The notes beneath the pieces are model-generated. The model made no database searches, had not been told where the DNA came from, and saw only the letters and a list, made by a program, of their open reading frames with translations. A program made the position numbers and the translations under genes. A stretch of DNA of 20,676 nt from Erysipelotrichaceae bacterium. Lineage in GTDB: Bacteria > Bacillota_I > Bacilli_A > Erysipelotrichales > Erysipelotrichaceae. Below are positions 8,399 through 14,360 of this stretch, piece after piece; position 1 is the first letter of the stretch; the number at the start of each line of letters is the position of its first letter. The stretch spans positions 14,795 through 35,470 of the forward strand of contig DOUE01000015.1 of the NCBI GenBank assembly GCA_003520745.1, read 5' to 3'.

Positions 8399-8414
8399 GA
8401 GGACTTGCGTCCTC
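8399..8414 (-). terminator. Compact hairpin between the 40-residue ORF and radC
   Basis: Minus strand GAGGAC-GCAA-GTCCTC: a perfect 6-bp stem closed by a GNRA-type GCAA tetraloop, followed by TTCCTTT and then the radC ATG. The stem overlaps the TGA stop of the upstream small gene. The T-tract is broken, so it may be a weak terminator, a stability element or a translation control element. It holds the only GAGGA motif near the radC start. Confidence 0.5.
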
Positions 8415-8535
8415 AATCGCTCCAACTGATACTGATGCCCGGGATACTGACCCTCCCCCGTCCGGCGGAAAGAAGCTTGATGATCGCCGCGATCCCTGCG
8501 GCCACGGCCACGAAAAGCAATAAAGTCGATGACAT
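8413..8535 (-). CDS. Small single-span membrane protein, 40 residues
   Basis: Unrecognised small protein. An ATG at 8535 follows a perfect AGGAGG site (spacing about 7 nt) and opens 40 codons ending in TGA. Residues 3-23 form a hydrophobic membrane segment (LLLFVAVAAGIAAI at 5-18), followed by a basic AGRGR patch and a short polar tail ending SISWSD. The orientation would put the C-terminus in the cytoplasm. It lies 47 bp after the MazG-like ORF and 21 bp before radC. The strong ribosome site and gene-like spacing are the evidence that it is translated; I know no homologue. Confidence 0.6.
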   Translation of the reverse strand: MSSTLLLFVAVAAGIAAIIKLLSAGRGRVSIPGISISWSD

Positions 8536-8582
8536 GGGTTCATCCTCCTATGCTTCCTTCTATGCACCCCGTCATCGACTCC

Positions 8583-8750
8583 CTACTTCAATTCCTCCAA
8601 CAACGCTTCAACGTGTTCGGCGAGTTTCAAGGCGACGATGCGCGCTTTCTTGCGGTCGTAGTCCGTTTCGCTCCATTGAAAGCACTCCAACAGTTCCGCG
8701 CTTTGGACGGCGATCGTCTTGACCCTGTCCTGTAGATGTTTTTCGTTCAT
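8583..8750 (-). CDS. MazG-like mini-protein, 55 residues
   Basis: A short ORF with an AGAGGT ribosome site before its ATG. Residues 17-26, SAELLECFQW, closely resemble the AAELLExFQW signature of MazG-like nucleotide pyrophosphohydrolases (all-alpha NTP-PPase superfamily, dCTPase/RS21-C6 type), which hydrolyse nucleoside triphosphates. Family members are usually about 100 residues. Here the RDERDWxxFHTP-type N-terminal part is missing, the first metal-binding Glu of the signature is Gln16, and the later ExxD helix is only loosely matched by KLAEHVEALL (42-51). It may therefore be inactive, a remnant or a regulatory mini-form. An in-frame stop upstream excludes a longer start. It heads the group with the 40-residue protein and radC. 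Confidence 0.6.
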   Translation of the reverse strand: MNEKHLQDRVKTIAVQSAELLECFQWSETDYDRKKARIVALKLAEHVEALLEELK

Positions 8751-8770
8751 ATTTGGAACCTCTTTGGCTT

Positions 8771-8779
8771 ATTTTACCA
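8771..8779 (-). promoter_or_regulatory. Extended -10 promoter for the MazG-like/small ORF/radC group
   Basis: Minus strand TGG-TAAAAT, an extended -10 box 20 nt ahead of the MazG-like ATG. No good -35 lies at 16-18 bp; a TTGAAA is present at 20 bp (8797-8802), which is too far for a normal promoter. It faces away from the symporter promoter 35 bp to the right. Confidence 0.45.
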
Positions 8780-8787
8780 TATGCTTC

Positions 8788-8816
8788 TTCCATTGATTTC
8801 AAAGAATGGCTATACT
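8788..8816 (+). promoter_or_regulatory. Probable promoter of the sugar symporter gene
   Basis: TATACT at 8811-8816, 22 nt before the ATG, is a plausible -10. The -35 at 17 bp (TTCCAT, 8788-8793) is poor, which is common for genes needing an activator. No clear operator palindrome was found. Confidence 0.4.
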
Positions 8817-8838
8817 AAAGACAACTGGAGGATTTTCT

Positions 8839-10164
8839 ATGGATCATGATGAAAAACTGCCGTTGCGTGAGAAGTTGGCTTTCGGTTTCGCAGGATTAGG
8901 CCAAAACATCATCTATAATTTCGTAGCGACTTTTTTGATGATTTTCTACACCGACCACCTGGGACTCTTGCCGGTGACGGTCGGCGTCTTGATGTTGGTT
9001 TCGAAGGTTTGGGATGCGGTCAACGACCCGATCATGGGGTCGATCGTCGACCGTACGCACACCAAGCACGGGAAGCTTCGCCCTTGGCTGTTCTGGGTGC
9101 CGATCCCGATGATCATCACCACGATCCTCTTGTTCTATGCCCCGAGTTTCGACTACGGGTTGAAAGTACTTTATGCCTACATCACCTTCATCCTTTGGGA
9201 CATGGTTTTCACGGTCTCCGACGTCCCGTACTGGGGTTTATCGGCCGCGATGACGCGCAATCCCAAGGAGCGCTTAAGTCTGGTGACGATGGCGCGTATC
9301 CTCTGCAATCTCGGGATGGCGGTCTCCATCATCCTCCCCCCCTTGATGTTCGCCATGTTCCCCGACCAGAAGAGCGGTTATTTCTGGACCACGGTCATCC
9401 TGGTGACCATCGGCGGGATGTTGTTCTATCTCGCGTCGATCGGGACCAAGGAACGGGTCAGGGACACCGAACCGCCGGAATCCTTCTTCAAGAACCTCGG
9501 TCTGCTTCTTAAAAACAAACCCTTGCTGGCGCTGCAGTCATCCCGCATGCTGGGGGCGTTCCGGATGGTCCTGGGGATCGCCGGCACCTACTTCGCCAAA
9601 TACAACATGGGCGACGAAGCCTATTTCTCGCTGCTGGGCGGAATCCTGATCGCATCGATGATCGCCGCGATGTTCATCACCCCCTTCTTCACCAAACGTT
9701 ACTCCAAGAAAACGATGTACAACGCGTCGTTGTTGCTGGGGGCCTTCTCGCATCTGGCCATGTTCTTCATCGGCTATGGCAACCTTGTGATCGTCTTTGG
9801 CTTGCTGTTCCTTTGCGGCATGTCCTTGGGCATGAACGACGTCATCACCTATACGATGGTCGGCGACAGCGTCGACTACCTCCAATGGAAGACCAACCGC
9901 CGTACCGAAGGCTTGTGTTTCTCCCTGCACACCTTCACCACCAAGCTGCAATCCGCGATCGGTTCCTTCTGGATCGGCATCGTGCTGACCTATGTCGGAT
10001 TCGTCGAGAACACCGCGCAGACCGCCTTCGCCCTGACCGGGATTTTCTCCCTGATTTCCGTCTTCCCGGCGATCGCCGCCGTCTTGAGTATCCTCCCCAT
10101 GTTCTTCTATGATTTGACGGAGAAGAAACATGAAGCGATTTTGATTGAAATCGAAGCGCGTTAA
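8839..10164 (+). CDS. GPH-family sugar:cation symporter
   Basis: Membrane transporter of the glycoside-pentoside-hexuronide:cation symporter family (MelB, XylP, UidB relatives) in the major facilitator superfamily. The 441-residue protein has about 12 hydrophobic segments. It carries the family signature between helices 2 and 3: VWDAVNDPIMGSIVDRT followed by KHGKLRPW. No C-terminal EIIA domain is present. I start it at 8839 because TGGAGGA lies directly upstream; an in-frame ATG at 8806 has no ribosome site. It is followed, after a terminator, by an AgaI-like isomerase. An amino sugar or its glycoside is a reasonable guess for the substrate, but sequence alone does not fix it. Confidence 0.9.
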   Translation: MDHDEKLPLREKLAFGFAGLGQNIIYNFVATFLMIFYTDHLGLLPVTVGVLMLVSKVWDAVNDPIMGSIVDRTHTKHGKLRPWLFWVPIPMIITTILLFYAPSFDYGLKVLYAYITFILWDMVFTVSDVPYWGLSAAMTRNPKERLSLVTMARILCNLGMAVSIILPPLMFAMFPDQKSGYFWTTVILVTIGGMLFYLASIGTKERVRDTEPPESFFKNLGLLLKNKPLLALQSSRMLGAFRMVLGIAGTYFAKYNMGDEAYFSLLGGILIASMIAAMFITPFFTKRYSKKTMYNASLLLGAFSHLAMFFIGYGNLVIVFGLLFLCGMSLGMNDVITYTMVGDSVDYLQWKTNRRTEGLCFSLHTFTTKLQSAIGSFWIGIVLTYVGFVENTAQTAFALTGIFSLISVFPAIAAVLSILPMFFYDLTEKKHEAILIEIEAR

Positions 10165-10166
10165 CG

Positions 10167-10190
10167 AAAGCAGGTCCCCCCTGCTTTTTT
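10167..10190 (+). terminator. Intrinsic terminator after the symporter gene
   Basis: AAAGCAGG and CCTGCTTT form an 8-bp stem with a 5-nt loop, running into six T residues. It begins 2 nt past the symporter stop. The next gene starts only 17 nt further on the same strand with no room for a promoter between, so this terminator probably lowers rather than abolishes downstream expression. Confidence 0.8.
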
Positions 10191-10206
10191 ACTGAAAGAA
10201 GGTAAC

Positions 10207-10911
10207 ATGAACTTCATCCATGCGAAGAATTATGAAGAATTAAGCATCGTCGTATCGAAAATGATGGTGGAAACGATCGAATCGAACCCTGAAGCCAATG
10301 TATGTTTGGCGACCGGATCGTCGCCCTCACTTGCCTATGACCTCTTCGTCGACCACGTTCGCACACGCAATACCGATGTCTCCGGACTCCGATTCACGAA
10401 ACTCGACGAATGGTGCGGCATCCCGATGGACCATCCTTCCACCTGCGAAGCCTTCATCCGAACCAAACTACTCGATCCACTGAAGATCCCGGAGGATCGT
10501 TATCTTTCCTTCGATTCGATGACGACACTCTACGATGAAGAAGGGCGACGGATCCATGAAGCGCTCACAAAACACCCGATCGACCTTTGCATCCTGGGTT
10601 TGGGCAAGAACGGGCATTTGGGGCTCAACGAACCCTCTTCGATCCTGATTCCCTTCGCGCATGTCGCGAACCTGACGGAAAAAACCAAGACCCACCCCAT
10701 GATCGAAGGGGTCGTCGTAAACAAAGGGTTTACCTTGGGGATGCAGGAAATCCTGAATTCGAAAAGAATCCTGCTGATCGTCAGCGGTGATGGGAAACAT
10801 GAAATCTATCGGAAGTTCCTTAATCAGGAAGTCGACACGGAACTCCCCGCCAGTTTCCTCTGGCTGCATGACGACGTCACCGTCGTCGTCCAAGACGACC
10901 GATTCAACTAA
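10207..10911 (+). CDS. agaI: Galactosamine-6-phosphate isomerase/deaminase, AgaI-like
   Basis: Member of the glucosamine/galactosamine-6-phosphate isomerase family, which converts the amino-sugar phosphate to a keto-sugar phosphate plus ammonia in the cytoplasm. The 234-residue protein has the LATGSSPSLAYDL phosphate loop (34-46), the catalytic Asp in KLDEW (65-69), and GLGKNGHLGLNEP (131-143) with His137. Details favour the galactosamine form over NagB: Asn at 135 where NagB has Asp, the MDHPSTCEAF segment (74-83), and the PASFLWLH C-terminal segment. It follows the symporter gene, with an AAGAAGG ribosome site. No tagatose-6-phosphate genes are in view, so the pathway is inferred. Confidence 0.85.
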   Translation: MNFIHAKNYEELSIVVSKMMVETIESNPEANVCLATGSSPSLAYDLFVDHVRTRNTDVSGLRFTKLDEWCGIPMDHPSTCEAFIRTKLLDPLKIPEDRYLSFDSMTTLYDEEGRRIHEALTKHPIDLCILGLGKNGHLGLNEPSSILIPFAHVANLTEKTKTHPMIEGVVVNKGFTLGMQEILNSKRILLIVSGDGKHEIYRKFLNQEVDTELPASFLWLHDDVTVVVQDDRFN

Positions 10912-10941
10912 AAACGACCCGTCACATGGCGGTTCGTTTGT
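10911..10941. terminator. Bidirectional terminator between converging genes
   Basis: AACGACCCG and CGGTTCGTT pair over 8 of 9 positions around an 8-nt loop (10913-10938). On the minus strand the stem runs into TTTTT, and on the plus strand into TTTGTTT. The stop codon of the minus-strand HAD gene (10922-10924) lies in the loop, and the AgaI stop abuts the left arm. One hairpin therefore serves both transcripts. Confidence 0.7.
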
Positions 10942-11746
10942 TTAACGAGAGGACGATGTCGATGAATTCGGCGACGCCGCCTTCCTGCGCACTGGCCACA
11001 TGATGTTTCGCAATGGCCTTGACTTCCTCGCGGGCGTTGGCGACGCAGGCGCCGATACCGGCCAACGCAAGCATTTCCAGATCGTTGGTCGAATCGCCGA
11101 TCGCCGCGACCTCGTCGTGTGAAAGATGGAGATGCGAACACAAGAATTCGATCGCATGCCCCTTCGAAGAACCCTTACGCATGATGTCAATGAAACCGCC
11201 CATCGAATTCACGATTTCAAAGCGATCCTTGAACGTTTCGCAGAATGCCATGATTTCTTCTCTCTTCTGTCCGCGGTCCACGGTGACGGCGCATTTGGGT
11301 GCGCCTTGTTTTAAATGTTCGCTCAGGTCGTCGCATACGTTGAAATTCAGTTTCACGACGTCGCGGTCGTAGGCCAGTTCATCGTCGAACCCGTTGGTGT
11401 AGACGGTGTCGCCTTGTTCGACGGAGAAATGCAAACCCAGTTTGATGGCATGATGATACATTTCAAGTAAGTCTTCGACCGGGATCAGGTTTTCTTTGAG
11501 AGGTGTCAAACGAAGGGTTTCGATGATGCGCGTCCCGTTGGACGATGCAACATACCCGCCGAACTCGTCCATCCTGAGTTGTTTCACGATCGGCAGGATG
11601 CCGCTTTCGACGCGCCCCGAGGCCAGGACGACCTTCACGCCGCTTGCTTGAAGTCGGATCATCGCATCGATGTTTCGGGAAGGTAAACCGCCGGAATAGG
11701 CATCCAGCAGTGTAAAGTCGATATCGCAGACGAAGAGTTTGATCAT
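10922..11746 (-). CDS. Cof-type HAD-IIB sugar/nucleotide phosphatase
   Basis: Haloacid dehalogenase superfamily hydrolase of the Cof/YbiV type (subfamily IIB), normally a phosphatase acting on small phosphorylated sugars, FMN or PLP. All four motifs are present in the 274 residues: motif I DIDFT with nucleophile Asp8 and Asp10; motif II LASGR (Ser43); Lys195 in SSKGHAI; and motif IV GDSTNDLEML with Asp218 and Asp222. The lid domain spans about residues 85-180. It starts 33 bp after the beta-lactamase-like gene, with AAGGGGGAG as ribosome site and no promoter of its own visible, so the two are probably one transcript ending at the bidirectional hairpin. Substrate cannot be read from sequence. 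Confidence 0.9.
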   Translation of the reverse strand: MIKLFVCDIDFTLLDAYSGGLPSRNIDAMIRLQASGVKVVLASGRVESGILPIVKQLRMDEFGGYVASSNGTRIIETLRLTPLKENLIPVEDLLEMYHHAIKLGLHFSVEQGDTVYTNGFDDELAYDRDVVKLNFNVCDDLSEHLKQGAPKCAVTVDRGQKREEIMAFCETFKDRFEIVNSMGGFIDIMRKGSSKGHAIEFLCSHLHLSHDEVAAIGDSTNDLEMLALAGIGACVANAREEVKAIAKHHVASAQEGGVAEFIDIVLSLNKRTAM

Positions 11747-11779
11747 GGTAGACTCCCCCTTACATGAGTTGGAAATTCT

Positions 11780-13441
11780 CTACAGGACGTCCGCAGGCGG
11801 GAGATCGTTCTCCCAGGTCGCCAGAACTTCGCTGTCTTTCTTACCGAAGAAGCCATAGTACATTTCTTCTTCAAACGCAAGCAATCCCGTACTCTTACGA
11901 CTGTCGAAACGCAGTTTCCCCTGGGCGTCGACGATGATCATGACGATCGTACCGATCAACTTGAGGCTATCCAGATTCTTTCTCGAGCGGGTCCAGGTGA
12001 TCTGATTATCTTCGATCCTGAATTGTGTCAGGTTCGAAGGGATGGTATGGATCGGCGAATATTCATGCATGCCTTGGATCAGCGAGGATTCTTCGTGGCG
12101 GAGTTCTTCCGTATCGTTGTCCCAATCGGAGGGCAAGTCGACGCCGGGTAAGGCGAGATGGGAATCGACCACGTGGTAGACCGGACCCCAAAGCATCGTA
12201 TTGGGGGCTTCCTTGCGGAAAACGGGTTGCAGAAGCCACTCGAGGTCGATCAGGTTTTCCCCCGGATGGATCCGGGTTAAGATGCATTTCGCCTGGGTGG
12301 AATGCCACCAGGTGATCGACGGGACGGAATCCAGTTTTTGTAGCGTCGTGCGTGTGATCCGGATCCCCTGAACGCTGAGGGTCGTTTCTTGCCGGTAGCT
12401 TCGTCCCGCAACTTTCACGAAAGATCCCTCGCTTGTCATTTCTTCGCGGGTCAGGATCTTCCCTTTCCCCGCAAAGAGACCGTCTTCGTTTTCTAGGACC
12501 GCGGTTTCCCCCGCCACGTCCGTATAGGCCATGGCGTCGAATCCATGGGGATAGGCTTCATCAAGCAACAGAGGAAGCAGGTCCTGATCGGCCTTGAGGT
12601 TTGCGACGAAGGTTCTGCCCTGGGTATGGGTAAGGGCGAACGAATGGATGTCTTGATAGGCGACATAGAGATAGTTGGAGGTCTGGTCGACGGAGAACCC
12701 GTTGAACCAGGCGGAGGTATCCAGCGAATAGTTCGAATGGAAAGCCGTCAAGGTCGATTGGAAATGCCGGGTGAACGCCGCGAACTCGTTGGCGTCGGCC
12801 AATACGCCCGCAAAGGCCAAGGCGTTGAAATAGAAACGTTGTTTCCCTTTTTGGAGATTGGAGGTGCCTTCCAGGACTTCATCGCACAGAAGCGTGTTGT
12901 GGAAGCCATGGGGCTTGACGATCCTTGATTCGAACAGTCGGGCATAATCCATGCCGGAAACTTTCTCCAAGATCATTTCCAATAGACTCAGGTCGACGAC
13001 GTTCAGTTTCGCACTGCGCGGGTTCTGACGAAACGACCGGGATGTTTTCACCAGGTATTTCAGAAAGTTGCGGTCGGGCTTCGATGTGAAGAACCCGTAG
13101 GAAAAGGCGTTGGGTAGATTCGTCGTCTGACGCAGCACGTCTTCGACCGTGATCGTAAGTTGGGAAGCATCGTTGAACTGCAGGAAAGGCAAGATTTCGC
13201 TCAACGTCGATTCCAGTTTCAAAGAACCTTCTTCCAAGAATTGATACGCAAGTTCAAACGCATACCACGACGATGCCCACAGGATGGCGGATGGCCGCGG
13301 CGGCTCGTGGATGATTTCCCCGTGTTGAATCTTCGCGCTGACGCCGGTCGGCCGGTCGATGAGATCGGCCAATGCGAACGAGTACGTACGTACATTCGCT
13401 TGGGTAAGGGTCTTCAGAGGGATGTTTTGGGTGAATTTCAT
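11780..13441 (-). CDS. Beta-lactamase-fold protein without catalytic residues
   Basis: Unnamed 553-residue cytoplasmic-looking protein (no signal peptide or membrane segment). Residues 50-110 and 145-185 follow the layout of serine beta-lactamase/PBP4*/esterase proteins: YQFLEEGSL (66-74) after the usual SxxK helix, ITVEDVLRQTTNLPN (97-111), and LLEMILEKVSGMDYARL then RIVKPHGFHNT (173-183). By manual alignment the SxxK nucleophile and base are Trp55 and Ser58, the YxN motif is Leu146-Asn147-Val148, and no HxG/KTG motif is evident. It is thus a likely pseudoenzyme. About 250 C-terminal residues resemble nothing I know. I start it at 13441 because AAGGAG lies upstream; the frame stays open to 13792 but without such a site. 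It shares a transcript with the HAD gene after it. Confidence 0.75.
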   Translation of the reverse strand: MKFTQNIPLKTLTQANVRTYSFALADLIDRPTGVSAKIQHGEIIHEPPRPSAILWASSWYAFELAYQFLEEGSLKLESTLSEILPFLQFNDASQLTITVEDVLRQTTNLPNAFSYGFFTSKPDRNFLKYLVKTSRSFRQNPRSAKLNVVDLSLLEMILEKVSGMDYARLFESRIVKPHGFHNTLLCDEVLEGTSNLQKGKQRFYFNALAFAGVLADANEFAAFTRHFQSTLTAFHSNYSLDTSAWFNGFSVDQTSNYLYVAYQDIHSFALTHTQGRTFVANLKADQDLLPLLLDEAYPHGFDAMAYTDVAGETAVLENEDGLFAGKGKILTREEMTSEGSFVKVAGRSYRQETTLSVQGIRITRTTLQKLDSVPSITWWHSTQAKCILTRIHPGENLIDLEWLLQPVFRKEAPNTMLWGPVYHVVDSHLALPGVDLPSDWDNDTEELRHEESSLIQGMHEYSPIHTIPSNLTQFRIEDNQITWTRSRKNLDSLKLIGTIVMIIVDAQGKLRFDSRKSTGLLAFEEEMYYGFFGKKDSEVLATWENDLPPADVL

Positions 13442-13465
13442 GGGGAATCTCCTTGCACGGTGTAC

Positions 13466-13474
13466 ATTATAGCA
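13466..13474 (-). promoter_or_regulatory. Extended -10 promoter of the beta-lactamase-like/HAD operon
   Basis: Minus strand TGC-TATAAT, a perfect extended -10, 24 nt before the ATG at 13441. The -35 region is not consensus, as expected for extended -10 promoters. It points away from the promoter of the next gene; the two -10 boxes are 24 bp apart. Confidence 0.65.
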
Positions 13475-13489
13475 CTTTTTTCGAAAAGT
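13474..13489. promoter_or_regulatory. Palindrome between divergent promoters, possible operator
   Basis: ACTTTT-TTCG-AAAAGT is a perfect 6-bp inverted repeat around a TTCG centre. It sits between the two outward-facing -10 boxes, where a bound regulator could affect both transcripts. No regulator gene is adjacent. An A/T-rich palindrome this short could also arise by chance. Confidence 0.4.
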
Positions 13490-13495
13490 TTCGGA

Positions 13496-13501
13496 TATAA
13501 T
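13496..13501 (+). promoter_or_regulatory. -10 box of the second HAD gene
   Basis: Perfect TATAAT, 18 nt before the ATG at 13520. No acceptable -35 at 16-18 bp and no TGn extension, so the promoter is weaker on paper than its divergent partner. Confidence 0.5.
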
Positions 13502-13519
13502 TGATGCGAGGTAAGCACA

Positions 13520-14305
13520 ATGAACCATCTTCCGAAAACCATCTTCTTCGACATGGACAACACGCTGATCGACAGCGCCACCCATAAGATCCCTTCTTCG
13601 ACCGTCCATGCGCTGCGCGAAGCGCAACGCAACGGCTACAAACTCTGCATCGCGACAGGCCGCGAATGGCTCATGGTGAAGACCCACGACGTCCTTTCCA
13701 TCCTGGATTGGGACGGCTACATCCTGACCAACGGCCAGGTCGTGGTCGACCGCGCCTTCCGGGAAATCCTGCACATCACCATCGCGCGCCATGCGATCCT
13801 GGAAATCATCGGCTTGGTCGAGAAATTCGGCTTGTCGTCGACCTTCAACGGGGAAACGAATTTCAGACTCACGGACATCGATGAAAACATGTTAAGGGCG
13901 CACCACTTCTTCAACGAACCGATCTACCCCAAGGACGAGTACACCGACCAACCGATCGACAAAGTCTTGGTCTATGCGCCGGAAGGCTTCGATTGGACGC
14001 CTTTTCGCAACATCAAAGGGATTTCGGTTTTCCCGGGCATTTCGACCTATGCGGACATCATCGCCGAAGACTCCGACAAATCCGCCGGGATCCTGGCCTT
14101 ATTGAAACATATGGGTTGGGAAGAGGACGGGTATACCGCCTTCGGGGACTCGCTCAACGACATCGGCATGATCCAACACGCACGGATCGGGGTCGCGATG
14201 GGCAACGGGGTCGAAGAATTGAAGGCGATCGCGGACCATGTGACCACAAGCGTATCCGAAGACGGCATCTACAACGGACTGAAACATCTGGGCTATATCA
14301 AGTAA
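13520..14305 (+). CDS. Cof-type HAD-IIB phosphatase, second copy
   Basis: HAD superfamily phosphatase of the Cof type, 261 residues. Motif I is FFDMDNTLID with Asp11 and Asp13; motif II is IATGR near residue 44-48; motif III is a Lys in the DSDKSAGI segment; motif IV is FGDSLNDIGMI with Asp210 and Asp214. The IGVAMGNGVEELK stretch after motif IV is typical. It is clearly distinct in sequence from the HAD protein encoded at 10922-11746, so it is not a recent duplicate. The ribosome site GCGAGGT precedes the ATG. Transcribed alone, divergently from the beta-lactamase-like gene, and ended by a strong terminator. Substrate unknown. Confidence 0.9.
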   Translation: MNHLPKTIFFDMDNTLIDSATHKIPSSTVHALREAQRNGYKLCIATGREWLMVKTHDVLSILDWDGYILTNGQVVVDRAFREILHITIARHAILEIIGLVEKFGLSSTFNGETNFRLTDIDENMLRAHHFFNEPIYPKDEYTDQPIDKVLVYAPEGFDWTPFRNIKGISVFPGISTYADIIAEDSDKSAGILALLKHMGWEEDGYTAFGDSLNDIGMIQHARIGVAMGNGVEELKAIADHVTTSVSEDGIYNGLKHLGYIK

Positions 14306-14331
14306 CATCGACCGACGTCGATGTTTTTTTT
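14304..14331 (+). terminator. Strong intrinsic terminator of the second HAD gene
   Basis: AACATCGAC-CGAC-GTCGATGTT is a perfect 9-bp stem with a 4-nt loop, with a run of eight T residues beginning in the stem end. The first two stem bases are the last two bases of the TAA stop codon. Confidence 0.92.
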
Positions 14332-14333
14332 CG

Positions 14334-14360
14334 AAAAGAAAACCGGAGATGACTCCGGTT
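14334..14360 (-). terminator. Intrinsic terminator of the HprK-like kinase gene
   Basis: Minus strand AACCGGA-GTCATC-TCCGGTT: a perfect 7-bp stem with a 6-nt loop, followed by TTTTCTTTT (14334-14342, counting stem T residues). It overlaps the TAA stop at 14359-14361 and stands back to back with the plus-strand terminator. Confidence 0.85.

Noticed and set aside
5100..8780. Shared CCAAAGAGGT in the leaders of polA and the MazG-like gene (5109-5118 and 8756-8765)
   Set aside because: A ten-base match that includes the ribosome site; likely convergent leader composition and not a regulatory box.
8793..8798. TTGATT as -35 for the symporter
   Set aside because: Only 12 bp from the TATACT -10, too short for sigma-70 type recognition.
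8806..8838. Earlier in-frame ATG for the symporter at 8806
   Set aside because: It lies upstream of the likely -10 and has no ribosome site, whereas GGAGGA precedes 8839.
13442..13792. Upstream extension of the beta-lactamase-like gene to 13792
   Set aside because: It would run through the divergent promoter region and over the HAD gene; AAGGAG sits before the ATG at 13441.
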